Source: Chloroflexi bacterium bin20 | GTDB lineage: Bacteria > Chloroflexota > Anaerolineae > Aggregatilineales > Phototrophicaceae | Reading direction: 5' to 3' | Length of the DNA: 64,000 nt | NCBI GenBank assembly: GCA_002238485.1 | Contig: MPMG01000009.1 | Coordinates: 62,001-126,000 of the forward strand | Shown: in pieces, positions 1 to 7,899 of the stretch | How positions within the stretch are numbered: position 1 is the stretch's first letter | Layout: every line of letters begins with the position of its first letter | Program-made: the position numbers and the translations under genes | The notes under the pieces: model-generated | Seen by the model: the letters and a program-made list of their open reading frames with translations, nothing else | The model's database searches: none | Told to the model about the DNA's origin: nothing

Positions 1-103
1 CATGCCTCCACCGGATGCCAATAGCGCGATCGCAAGATCAATGGCTCATCCGCGCAAATCCAAATCCCTCCCTCATTCTGGGGGAGGCCTGCAGGTTGGC
101 GGA

Positions 104-988
104 ATGCTACGACGCCACAAATGGATCGTGCCCGCCAGTTTCCTGCTGCTGCCGCTGCTGGTCTATTTCACATTCGTCATCCTGCCCACGTTGAACTCGC
201 TCTATTATTCTTTCACCAACTGGGTCGGTTATGGCAGCGACTACAAGTTCATTGGCCTGGCAAACTTCGAAAAAATCTTCAGCGACCGCCTGTTCAGCAA
301 TGCCATCCGCAATACCGCTATCTGGCTGGCGCTGGCGATGACCGTGCCGACTCTGCTGGGCTTGGCGCTGGCGCTGGGCTTGCAGGGCAAACGCAGGATT
401 AACACGGTCTACAAGTCGCTTTTTTACCTGCCCATCTGCCTCTCGCCCGTCATCATCGGCATCATCTGGGTCTGGCTCTATAGCCCGAAGCTGGGCATCG
501 TCAATATATTCCTGCGCGCCCTGGGCCTGAATGAACTTGCCACCGCCTGGCTGGCCAATCCCAATACCGCGCTTATTGCCGTTTTTGTCGCCTGGGCTTG
601 GCAACAGACGGGTTTGAATATGGTCATCTTTCTGGCGGGATTGACTTCTGTGCCGGCGCCGCTGGTAGAAGCCGCCAAGGTCGATGGCGCAAACACCTGG
701 CAGACCCTGCGCAAGGTCATCATCCCCATGCTGCGCCCGTCCACGGTGGTCGTGCTGGCGCTGACGGCGATCAACGCGCTCAAGAGCTTCGAGATCATCT
801 GGGTGATGACACGCGGCGGTCCTTTCAACAAGTCAGACACGTTGGCGGTCTTCATGTACAGCGAGTCCTTCCGCAAGTTCAAAATGGGCTATGGCAGTTC
901 GGCAGCCGTCATCCTCTTCGCCATGACGCTCATCATCATCTTCTTATACTTCAAGCAAATTGCCCGCGCCGAGGAACTCTATGATTAG
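104..988 (+). CDS. Sugar ABC transporter permease, MalF/UgpA type
   Basis: Inner-membrane permease of a carbohydrate ABC importer. The 294-residue product begins with a short basic stretch (LRRHKW) leading straight into the first membrane helix, as is usual for this family. The EAA loop that docks on the ATPase is visible as EAAKVDGANTWQTLRKVIIP about two thirds along. An open frame continues upstream to base 2, but that part carries one of the GC-rich palindromic repeats (near 68-92), so the ATG at 104, preceded by GGTTGGCGGA, is preferred. The stop overlaps the next permease gene by 8 nt, so the two are co-translated. The binding protein and upstream genes lie outside the window. Confidence 0.85.
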   Translation: MLRRHKWIVPASFLLLPLLVYFTFVILPTLNSLYYSFTNWVGYGSDYKFIGLANFEKIFSDRLFSNAIRNTAIWLALAMTVPTLLGLALALGLQGKRRINTVYKSLFYLPICLSPVIIGIIWVWLYSPKLGIVNIFLRALGLNELATAWLANPNTALIAVFVAWAWQQTGLNMVIFLAGLTSVPAPLVEAAKVDGANTWQTLRKVIIPMLRPSTVVVLALTAINALKSFEIIWVMTRGGPFNKSDTLAVFMYSESFRKFKMGYGSSAAVILFAMTLIIIFLYFKQIARAEELYD

Positions 989-1970
989 GCCTGAGCCCCC
1001 CACCCTCCTCGAAAAGTCGGGGGGAGGCGCAACCCCCCTCAGTCCCCCCGAAAAGTCGGGGGGAGGCGCAACCCCCCTCAGTCCCCCCGAAAAGTCGGGG
1101 GGAGGCAAAGCCCCCGCGTGGATTGCGCGAGGCGTCTGGTCGAGGCGGCTGAGCGTCGCGCTGCGCTATGGCGCTTTGACAATCATGCTGGTCTTGTTCA
1201 TGGCGCCGGTCTATGGCGCGATCGTCACGGCTTTCAAGACGCAGGCTGAGGTCTCGGCGGGTGGCTATTGGACGATTCCGCGCCGCTTCACAATCGACAA
1301 CTTCGCGCGAGTCATGGACCCAGACGCGGGCAACCTGGGCTTGTACCTGGGCAACTCGCTGCTGCTGACGATTCCCGCCTCGCTGTTATCCATCGGGCTG
1401 GGCACACTGGCTGGTTATGGGCTGGGCAAGTATCGTTTTCGGGGCGATGGGCTGCTCTTCGTCTTCATCGTGGCGGGCATGTTCTTGCCGCCGCAGATCG
1501 CCTTGATCCCCGTCTTCCGCTTGATGAACGACATCGGCCTCTACGATACGCTGTGGGCGGTCATCATCATTCACACCGCTTTCGGCATCCCCATCTGCAC
1601 CCTGGTCATGCGCAATTTCTTCCAGGTCGTGCCCAATGCCCTGCGCGAGGCGGCGCTGATCGATGGCGCAAACGAATACAGCATTTTCTTGCGCATCATG
1701 CTGCCGCTGACCTTGCCGGCGCTGGCTGTGCTGGCCACCCTGCAATTCACCTGGATCTGGAACGACTTCCTGTGGCCCTTCATCCTCACGCAACGGGCGG
1801 AGAGCCGCACCATCATGGTCGGCATCTTGAACCTGACCGGGCAATACACGGTCGACTGGGGCGGACAGGCGGCGGCGAGTTTGATCGGCTCGCTGCCCAC
1901 GCTGTTCATCTTCATCTTCTTCCAGCGCTACTTCATCAAGGGGCTGACGTTGGGCGCGGTGAAGGGGTGA
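981..1970 (+). CDS. Sugar ABC transporter permease, MalG/UgpE type, with in-frame repeat insertion
   Basis: Second permease subunit of the same importer, about 329 residues. The EAA loop reads EAALIDGANEYSIFLRIMLP and the C-terminus is the typical YFIKGLTLGAVKG. The ATG at 981 overlaps the stop of the upstream permease (ATGATTAG). The cytoplasmic N-terminus is abnormal: before the first membrane helix it holds three copies of a 13-residue unit (EKSGGGATPLSPP) encoded by a 39-bp GC-rich palindromic repeat. No in-frame start codon lies between the repeats and the first helix, so the repeats should be translated. Whether the extension affects transport cannot be judged from sequence. Confidence 0.85.
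   Translation: MIRPEPPTLLEKSGGGATPLSPPEKSGGGATPLSPPEKSGGGKAPAWIARGVWSRRLSVALRYGALTIMLVLFMAPVYGAIVTAFKTQAEVSAGGYWTIPRRFTIDNFARVMDPDAGNLGLYLGNSLLLTIPASLLSIGLGTLAGYGLGKYRFRGDGLLFVFIVAGMFLPPQIALIPVFRLMNDIGLYDTLWAVIIIHTAFGIPICTLVMRNFFQVVPNALREAALIDGANEYSIFLRIMLPLTLPALAVLATLQFTWIWNDFLWPFILTQRAESRTIMVGILNLTGQYTVDWGGQAAASLIGSLPTLFIFIFFQRYFIKGLTLGAVKG
997..1115 (+). repeat. Three tandem copies of a 39-bp GC-rich palindromic unit inside malG
   Basis: GAAAAGTCGGGGGGAGGC starts at 1011, 1050 and 1089, an exact 39-bp period. Each unit contains the inverted arms CCCCCC and GGGGGG around GAAAAGTC. The same core occurs in the MITE-like element at 57572-57707, and in degenerate form near 68-92, 9815-9840 and 61938-61972. 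Because 39 is a multiple of three, copies can be gained or lost without breaking the frame. Confidence 0.9.
1935..1970 (+). repeat. Direct repeat copy 1: native 3' end of malG
   Basis: The last 36 bases of the permease gene, encoding IKGLTLGAVKG and stop. They match 2748-2783 at 33 of 36 positions. Together the two copies bracket the 2044-2737 gene pair. Confidence 0.85.
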
Positions 1971-2043
1971 AGATGTTGACAGCCAAACCGAGAATCCACT
2001 ACAATGCCTACACGCTGTTGACAGCGCACATGAGGAGCAAGCG

Positions 2044-2283
2044 ATGGCATACGACGCGCGGAAGATCGCCAATTCCTTCAGATTGCCCAAGCGACCATTC
2101 CTGAGCGGCGTAGCGGGTCTCGTAGATTTTTCCGGTTCTCAGACACGCTACTATGCAAAGCAGATACTTGACCGTTCTGACGCCGATGCGATGCGTGCTG
2201 ATTGGGAGGCTGTTGGGGCAAGTCTCTGGTGGGCGATTGGCCAACACGAAAGAAACGACAAAGAGGATTACCTGAGTGGCTGA
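2044..2283 (+). CDS. Small hypothetical protein upstream of DUF2335
   Basis: A 79-residue soluble protein with no family I recognise. It is preceded by GAGGAGCAAGCG, a good ribosome binding site for the ATG at 2044. It has no signal peptide or membrane segment, and the middle is charged (DRSDADAMRADWE). Its stop overlaps the GTG start of the DUF2335 gene by 8 nt, so the two are coupled and probably act together. The pair sits between two copies of the malG 3' end, which suggests it arrived as a cassette. Confidence 0.65.
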   Translation: MAYDARKIANSFRLPKRPFLSGVAGLVDFSGSQTRYYAKQILDRSDADAMRADWEAVGASLWWAIGQHERNDKEDYLSG

Positions 2284-2737
2284 GGACAAGAATAATGAAA
2301 CCCGGTCGCCAGTAGATGAAACCGGGCTGCCTCCAACACCAAAGCTGCCGGATGCAATACAAGACCTTCCCGAAGACAAACGCCAAGAAGTAATCCAGTA
2401 TTTCAGACATATCATTCGTGTCGAGCAAACTACCGGACACATGCCCCCGCCAGGTATGCTGGCTGCATACAGTCCGGAAGTGGAGAGAATCATCGTTGAT
2501 GAATTCGCCCAGCACGGGCAACATCGACGGACCGCTGAAGTCAAAGTGATAGACGCCTCTATTCAGCGAGAAAGACGCGGGATGTGGTTCGGTTTCGTCT
2601 TGGCATTTACATTATTGATCTGTGGTACGGCGATCATCCTATCGGGCTATAGTGCTGAAGGGCTTGGTGTAATCGCCGCCGATGCTGCTGTGTTAGCTGT
2701 CGTATATGTCGTCGACCGACGCAGCCGCGAGGGGTAG
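2276..2737 (+). CDS. DUF2335 family membrane protein
   Basis: A 153-residue protein starting at GTG. The segment HMPPPGMLAAYSPEVERIIVDEF is the hallmark of DUF2335, and is followed by a basic linker (HRR...QRERRG) and two C-terminal membrane helices (about residues 102-120 and 125-145). The N-terminal ~95 residues should be cytoplasmic. No function is established for the family that I know of; it recurs in accessory regions. It is coupled to the small gene upstream by an 8-nt overlap. Confidence 0.8.
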   Translation: MAEDKNNETRSPVDETGLPPTPKLPDAIQDLPEDKRQEVIQYFRHIIRVEQTTGHMPPPGMLAAYSPEVERIIVDEFAQHGQHRRTAEVKVIDASIQRERRGMWFGFVLAFTLLICGTAIILSGYSAEGLGVIAADAAVLAVVYVVDRRSREG

Positions 2738-2747
2738 AATCCGTTTT

Positions 2748-2783
2748 ATCAAGAGGCTGACGCTGGGCGCGGTGAAGGGGTAA
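2748..2783 (+). repeat. Direct repeat copy 2: orphan malG 3' end
   Basis: Thirty-six bases that would encode IKRLTLGAVKG and stop (TAA instead of TGA), with no permease upstream. The differences from copy 1 are one Gly-to-Arg change, one silent change and the stop codon. It looks like the displaced or imported end of a permease gene, left after insertion of the cassette between 1971 and 2747. Confidence 0.8.
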
Positions 2784-2784
2784 T

Positions 2785-2819
2785 CCGCCACAGAGGACAC
2801 AGAGAGCACAGAGAATTGC
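2785..2819. repeat. Interspersed ACAGAGGACACAGAG repeat
   Basis: An intergenic copy of a short quasi-periodic repeat (CCACAGAGGACACAGAG...). Related copies are at 9942-9977, 22031-22060 (weak), 24946-24980, 52530-52570 and 57550-57722 (split by a MITE-like element). All lie between genes. Confidence 0.8.
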
Positions 2820-4577
2820 TTACATCAAGTCTCGCTGCGCCTTGCCGTCCGTTGCGCCCTGACGCTGTGCCTGCTTGAATGTCCCATGCTGCGGCGGCAT
2901 ATCGACGCCATCCCCGCCCAGCAAATCGCGAATCGACAAGATCTGCAGCTTGCGATATGTCTTGTTCCAAAAATCGGATTCATAGTAGCCAGCCGCCAGC
3001 GCCTCTTTGAGCATGGCTTGCGTCGGCAATTCCAGCGTGATGAAGACGCCGATGGCCGCTTTCTCGCGCTCGACCGTGCCTTTCAAGTCGCGGATGTCGC
3101 CCGATTTCACCGCCCCCGATTTCACCTGCACGATGACTTTCTTCGGCTTTGGCCTGCCTTTTTCGCTAGGCTCGAAGAAGTTAATCACGCCGTCAATGCC
3201 CTTGTCCGCGCCCTTTTTGCCTTTGCGCGAGCCCGCCTGCCCGCCGACCGGCTTCGCCCCCACCAGCGACAGCGCCCACCACTCGAATTGGTAACGCCCT
3301 TCGTTGTCAGAATCCTGCGCCAAAGTCCGCGCCGCGTCGACTGTGGTCGGCTCGCCGATGACCTCGTAATCGACGCCCGAAGCCAAACCAAACATATCTT
3401 GCAGGCGGTACTTCTGCAGGGCGATGGACAAGTGCGTGATGTCAATGCCAATCCAGCGGCGATTCAGCTTGTGCGCCGCCGCAATCGCCGTGCCACAGCC
3501 GCAGAAGGGATCGAGGACGATGTCGCCTTCGTTGCTGCTGGCTAAGATAAACTTCTCTAGCAATGCGAGGGGCTTTTGGGTCTCGAAACCAAGTTTTTCG
3601 CCGCGCTGTGAACTGTAGTTGGTGAATCCGATAGGATCGAGGATGATGTTTTGTGGCGCAATGCCGGTATCCGCGTCTTCGTATCGTTTCAGCCCGGGCC
3701 ACTTGCCTTTTTCTGGATGGTGTATCAAGCCAGCCGCATCCAAAGCCTCCAACCTGTCATGGATTCCTTCTATTGAGCGATAATTGGGAATGAAGTTTTT
3801 CTCGATATATTCAGCGTACTTTCCTGTTTTCGGCACAGACCAGCAGCGTCCCATTGCGAATACATCATATCTCCGCCATGGCAATGTACTCGGGCTTCCA
3901 TAGGTACTGTTATGCAACGGACCCGAAAGATCCGCACTGCGATAACGGCCTCTTTCGTCTCCAGATGGATATGCCGCAGCCAACTGTTCATCAGATTTCG
4001 GCGTGGCAATGTCATGACCATTCCATATCGGATTGTCGCCCTTCGCGTAATAAAGAATGTGGTCTTGAATACGCCCGTAACGCTTTGGGTCATTATGCGC
4101 AGTCGCCCGCCGCCAAGTAATATGGTTGCGAAACTGTGTTGGAGAAAATATGGCATCCAGCACGATTTTGAGATAATGGCTCGCGGAATCGTCGCAATGC
4201 AGATACAAGCTGCCCGTCGGCTTCAAGACCCGCCGCAACTCCACCAGCCGCGCCGTCATCATCACCAGGTAGGCCATCATCTGGTTGCGGTCGATGAGAT
4301 TCAGCAGCGCTTCAATGGCAGTCGATACTTTTTCGGGCGCGTTGACGATCAGGTCGTGGTAGGTGTCCTCGGCGGTTTCGCCCCAATGCCAGGTGTCCTC
4401 AAATGCGGTGATTTGGGCTTCGCTGTCGGCGCCGCTTTCGGACTTGAAGAGCACATTGTAATTTCGGTTGCTGTTAAAGGGCGGGTCGAGGTAGATGAGG
4501 TCGACGCATTCGTCGGGGAAGTATTCGCGGCTGCGCAGGATTTCGAGGTTGTCGCCGTAGAATAGTCGGTTGTTCAT
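2820..4577 (-). CDS. DNA methyltransferase fused to an Mrr-like nuclease domain
   Basis: A 585-residue protein. Residues 1-400 form a beta-class N6-adenine/N4-cytosine methyltransferase: motif IV DPPF at 31-34 comes before the AdoMet motif DPFCGCG at 356-362, an order typical of type III Mod and related enzymes. The last ~150 residues look like a restriction endonuclease domain of Mrr type: GIDG near 460 followed by VIVQVKSG near 482, giving a D...QxK active site. A single polypeptide could therefore modify and cut, or the nuclease could target modified DNA. The start has GAGGGATAACC upstream. It is the last gene of a run with the membrane protein (21-nt gap) and Uma2. No separate Res helicase is present. 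Confidence 0.85.
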   Translation of the reverse strand: MNNRLFYGDNLEILRSREYFPDECVDLIYLDPPFNSNRNYNVLFKSESGADSEAQITAFEDTWHWGETAEDTYHDLIVNAPEKVSTAIEALLNLIDRNQMMAYLVMMTARLVELRRVLKPTGSLYLHCDDSASHYLKIVLDAIFSPTQFRNHITWRRATAHNDPKRYGRIQDHILYYAKGDNPIWNGHDIATPKSDEQLAAAYPSGDERGRYRSADLSGPLHNSTYGSPSTLPWRRYDVFAMGRCWSVPKTGKYAEYIEKNFIPNYRSIEGIHDRLEALDAAGLIHHPEKGKWPGLKRYEDADTGIAPQNIILDPIGFTNYSSQRGEKLGFETQKPLALLEKFILASSNEGDIVLDPFCGCGTAIAAAHKLNRRWIGIDITHLSIALQKYRLQDMFGLASGVDYEVIGEPTTVDAARTLAQDSDNEGRYQFEWWALSLVGAKPVGGQAGSRKGKKGADKGIDGVINFFEPSEKGRPKPKKVIVQVKSGAVKSGDIRDLKGTVEREKAAIGVFITLELPTQAMLKEALAAGYYESDFWNKTYRKLQILSIRDLLGGDGVDMPPQHGTFKQAQRQGATDGKAQRDLM

Positions 4578-4598
4578 GGTTATCCCTCGCGACGCCCC

Positions 4599-5483
4599 TC
4601 ACCCCGCCCTTAGCTGCCGCGACAGCAGGCCGCTCACCAGCCGAATCAGCGCATAGGGCAGCAGCACCGGCAACGCCAGCTCCAGCAGCACAATCATCCC
4701 CAGCGCCAGGGGCAAACCAGCGCCAGTTTCCAGCACCAAATCCAGTTGCCGCAAATTGAGTTGCTGCAGCATATTGATCAGCAGCAGATAAAAGCCGACC
4801 CAAGCTACCGATGCGCTAATGGCGAGGCTGCGGATGGGCAGAAACGCGCCGATGCCCACGCCCACCATGCCGAACATCAGCGGCTCCAGCACCAGACGCA
4901 ACAGCGAGGTCAGCGACATGGCGATGATCAGCACAAAGGGCAGCCCGCCCGACTCGCGCAGCGGGAAGAGACCGGCGTAGTGCATGATGATCAGTGGCGG
5001 GCCAAAGATAGCCGCCCCCTGCACGATCAGAATCAGGTCGTCCATTTTGCGCCAGATCGCCGAAGCCGCCTTGCCCAGAAAGATCTGATCCAGCGACATC
5101 GGCGTCGACATCAGCAGCAGCATGGTATTGTTGCGCAGCTCGTCCGCCATCACCGCCGCCGAATTGCCCGCGATCGAGATCAGCGCGCGCACATAAAAGA
5201 TCGCGCCGACAGGGATAACCAGCACCGAAACCACAATCACGGTGGTCGCCAAGTCGGTCACAAAAGGGACGAACATGCCGATCGCCAGCAGCGCAATCCA
5301 AAAGCCGCAGATATAGAAGATCGGCTCGAATTCGGGCGGCAGGGTGCGCCAGTACAAGCCCAGATGCCGGCGCACGATTGGGTTGGTCGCCCGCGCCCAA
5401 TAGGGCAGGCTCTGCATGGCAGAAGGCTCGCCAGCGAGGGGCTGCGGGCTGCTGCTGCTGCGAGGTGTGGCGTCGGCGGTCAT
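4599..5483 (-). CDS. Polytopic membrane protein, ABC-2 permease-like
   Basis: A 294-residue protein with about six or seven membrane helices after a ~50-residue soluble N-terminus. The segment around MADELRNNTMLLLMSTPMSL resembles the coupling region of ABC-2 type permeases, where an element of similar character (…R.gTlelLl.tPis) is common. No ATPase gene is next to it, so a transport role is only a guess. It starts 2 nt after the Uma2 stop and lies 21 nt before the methyltransferase, on the same strand, so the three are probably one transcript. Confidence 0.6.
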   Translation of the reverse strand: MTADATPRSSSSPQPLAGEPSAMQSLPYWARATNPIVRRHLGLYWRTLPPEFEPIFYICGFWIALLAIGMFVPFVTDLATTVIVVSVLVIPVGAIFYVRALISIAGNSAAVMADELRNNTMLLLMSTPMSLDQIFLGKAASAIWRKMDDLILIVQGAAIFGPPLIIMHYAGLFPLRESGGLPFVLIIAMSLTSLLRLVLEPLMFGMVGVGIGAFLPIRSLAISASVAWVGFYLLLINMLQQLNLRQLDLVLETGAGLPLALGMIVLLELALPVLLPYALIRLVSGLLSRQLRAG

Positions 5484-5485
5484 CG

Positions 5486-6082
5486 TTATGGGGCGAGGTC
5501 GATGCCACGGTAGATCTGCGCCAGGCCTAGCGACGCGCCCAGGCTGTCCAGCGACGCCTCTTCGTCCAGGTCAGAAAAAGCGCGCTTTGTCCAGACGCCG
5601 TCAATGCGGCTGTGCAGCTCAACGAAGACGCGCTGCTGATCGATGATGAGATAATGCTGCAGGCTGGGGATCTCGCGGTAACGTTGGAGCTTCACGCCGA
5701 GATCTTTGTGCGCGGTCGATGGCGACAGCACTTCGACCACAAGCGCGGGATTCAAGAGTGCGGCGCCTCTTCGCGCAATCTGCCCAGCGCCGCGCACGAC
5801 GCACAAATCGGGGAAAAAATAGGCAGACGGGGCGATATGCACACTGACATTGCTGCTGAATATGGCGTATTCCGCAGCGACAAGTTGGTTATAGAGACCA
5901 ACAGTAACGTTTGTTTGGATACGACCGTGAAAAAGCGTGACCCCATCCATAAAGAAGAGTTCCCCGTCGATGTATTCAATGCGCTCTTCGACCTTGGCGG
6001 CGATGGCCAAGTAGTCTTTGAGCGTGACAAAGTCGCGCGAGGGCGCGGACGGCGTCTTTTCGAGCAGCAAGTCGGTGGACAT
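5486..6082 (-). CDS. Uma2 family (DUF820) putative endonuclease
   Basis: A 198-residue Uma2 protein, a PD-(D/E)XK-fold family expanded in Chloroflexota, Cyanobacteria and Deinococcus and of unknown role. Visible family motifs are IEYIDGELFFMDG, YFFPDLCVV (catalytic Asp region) and ALVVEVLSPST (Glu), followed by the YREIPSLQHYLIID block. The ATG at 6082 is chosen because GAGAGG precedes it and the open frame upstream is not conserved-looking. It is the first gene of the run Uma2 - membrane protein - methyltransferase. Confidence 0.85.
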   Translation of the reverse strand: MSTDLLLEKTPSAPSRDFVTLKDYLAIAAKVEERIEYIDGELFFMDGVTLFHGRIQTNVTVGLYNQLVAAEYAIFSSNVSVHIAPSAYFFPDLCVVRGAGQIARRGAALLNPALVVEVLSPSTAHKDLGVKLQRYREIPSLQHYLIIDQQRVFVELHSRIDGVWTKRAFSDLDEEASLDSLGASLGLAQIYRGIDLAP

Positions 6083-6225
6083 CGCGAGACCTCTCGGCGC
6101 TGGCTGACAGCAAAAGTATACCATGCGTTTGGCTGGACTTTCGCGAAGTCGCTGCCGCGATGAACCTGTGCCGGCGCCAGCCATACCGTGTTACAACTAG
6201 AGTGCAATCGCAGCCGAGGCAAGCC

Positions 6226-7374
6226 ATGCGCGTCGCACTTGTCAGCGAAACTTTTCTGCCCAAGGTCGATGGCATCGTCAAGGTCGCTTGCCTGCTGCTG
6301 GATCATCTGTCTGCGCGCGGCATAGAAGCCATGGTGATCGCGCCGCGCTATGGCGAAAATCTGCGCTACAACCATGCGTCTGTCCGCAGCCTGCCCAGCA
6401 TCGCGGTTCCGCTCTATCCAGAAGCGCGTCTCGGCTTTGTCACATCGGGGCTTTTTCGTGACATAGCCGCATTCCAACCCGATATTGCACACCTCTTTCA
6501 TCCGGTCATGACTGGCATTCCGACTATGGCGATGTTGAAGTGGCTGGGCGTGCAGACTGTGGCATCTTTCCACCTCGACTATGCGCGACTGGCCAGCCAA
6601 TTCCAGCTGGGCGGGCTGCGCCTCGATGTCATGCGCCCGTTCATCGATCAGTTGACGCGGCGGGTTTTCAACTGGGCAGATCTGCGGCTCGCGCCATCAC
6701 AGCTCGTGCAGAGGCAGATGCAGGCGCTGGGCATAGGCGATGTTGGCTTGTGGCGGCGCGGGGTTGATGCCGAGGCATTTCATCCCCGTTTCCGTTCGCC
6801 AGCCATGCGCGCCGAGATGAGCCAGGGCTGCCCGGACGACACGCTGCTGGTCTATGTGGGTCGCTTGTCCGATGAAAAACAGCTGGAGCACATCCGCCCT
6901 GCCCTGCAGCAGCTGCCCAATACCCGTCTGGCGCTGGTGGGCGACGGACCTGCGCGACAGCGGCTGGAACGATTCTACGCCGGTCTGCCTGTAAGCTTCA
7001 TGGGCTACCTGCGCGGAGACAAGCTGGCCAGCGCTTATGCCAGCGCCGATATCTTTGTCTTCCCCTCGCGGCTGGAGACATTCGGCTTGGTCGTGGTCGA
7101 GGCGATGGCAGCTGGCTTGCCCGTCGTGGCGGCGCGGGTGGGTGGCGTGGCCGAAGTCCTGCGCGAAGGTTTCAATGGCTATACATTTGAAAGCGGCGAC
7201 ACCGGCGGGCTGGTGCAGGGCATCCGCGCCATAGCAAGTGACCGCGAGAAAATGCGCTGGATGGGGCGGCAAGCGCGCGCCTATGCCGAAACACAAGCCT
7301 GGGACGCAATCATGGACGAACTGATTGCGGAGTACGCGTCGCTGATTGGGAGAGTCACCCACAACAGTAGATGA
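6226..7374 (+). CDS. Glycosyltransferase family 4
   Basis: A 382-residue GT-B glycosyltransferase. The N-terminal domain opens with RVALVSETFLPKVDGIVK, typical of GT4 enzymes acting on lipids or sugars (MgtA/PimB-like). The C-terminal nucleotide-sugar domain has LVYVGRLSDEKQLE, GDGPARQRLE and the EX7E block FPSRLETFGLVVVEAMAAGLP. GAGGC precedes the start. It is transcribed divergently from Uma2; acceptor and donor cannot be read from sequence. Confidence 0.9.
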   Translation: MRVALVSETFLPKVDGIVKVACLLLDHLSARGIEAMVIAPRYGENLRYNHASVRSLPSIAVPLYPEARLGFVTSGLFRDIAAFQPDIAHLFHPVMTGIPTMAMLKWLGVQTVASFHLDYARLASQFQLGGLRLDVMRPFIDQLTRRVFNWADLRLAPSQLVQRQMQALGIGDVGLWRRGVDAEAFHPRFRSPAMRAEMSQGCPDDTLLVYVGRLSDEKQLEHIRPALQQLPNTRLALVGDGPARQRLERFYAGLPVSFMGYLRGDKLASAYASADIFVFPSRLETFGLVVVEAMAAGLPVVAARVGGVAEVLREGFNGYTFESGDTGGLVQGIRAIASDREKMRWMGRQARAYAETQAWDAIMDELIAEYASLIGRVTHNSR

Positions 7375-7401
7375 CAACTTGAATATTACATGTGTCCCTC
7401 A

Positions 7402-7896
7402 CTATCTTTGGTCGGAATAGACTACAAACCCATTGGCTTTCGCCCATCTTTCAGAGAACCCGACATGCGAAATACGGTTTTTGCTACGATCCATTTTTCG
7501 AATTGCCTCTGCCAACACAATGTCAGTCTCCAATTTGTATATTGTCTTTACCCTAATCTGGTTTGCCTCGTAGAAAATTGCTAAGAATATCGCCCTATTT
7601 CGCCTAATTCTGTCTAGCGAATCTTGTCGATCATTTTCAGGCGACTTAACCATTCTGTCCAATTGCCCGGTTCCGCCCTCCTTGCAACTCAGATACTCGT
7701 ACATAGCGCTCGGGTCGTTCGGGTCGCGCGCATCTGGTTGCCGTTTCTCTGGAATGACTTCGTGGCCAAGAATCTCGGCAATGATCATCTCTTTGACAAG
7801 ACCGGGCTGCAAGAGATTAGGTATGCCCAAAGTTCTGGCAAGGTCAAATGCTTGTTTCACCAGACTAACAACAGGTTGATACGCATCAATCGCCAT
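7402..7896 (-). CDS. Probable type II restriction endonuclease
   Basis: A 164-residue protein encoded 3 nt downstream of a DNA methyltransferase. It has a helical N-terminus (GLVKEMIIAEILGHEVIP) and a core YEYLSCKEGGTGQLDRM, in which E and the ExxSCK pattern could form a PD-(D/E)XK active site; later FLAIFYEANQIRVKTIY may be the recognition part. The assignment as the cognate nuclease rests mainly on position and on this core. Both genes are visibly richer in A+T than their neighbours, which points to transfer. Recognition sequence unknown. Confidence 0.6.
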   Translation of the reverse strand: MAIDAYQPVVSLVKQAFDLARTLGIPNLLQPGLVKEMIIAEILGHEVIPEKRQPDARDPNDPSAMYEYLSCKEGGTGQLDRMVKSPENDRQDSLDRIRRNRAIFLAIFYEANQIRVKTIYKLETDIVLAEAIRKMDRSKNRISHVGFSERWAKANGFVVYSDQR

Positions 7897-7899
7897 TAG

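Noticed and set aside
1011-1115. 39-bp repeats in malG as a CRISPR or assembly artefact
   Set aside because: No spacers, and the same core occurs elsewhere in a mobile element; an assembly artefact is possible but not needed.
5416-5646. Short plus-strand frames opposite Uma2 and the membrane protein
   Set aside because: No ribosome site and biased composition of antisense shadows; the minus-strand genes have clear family motifs.
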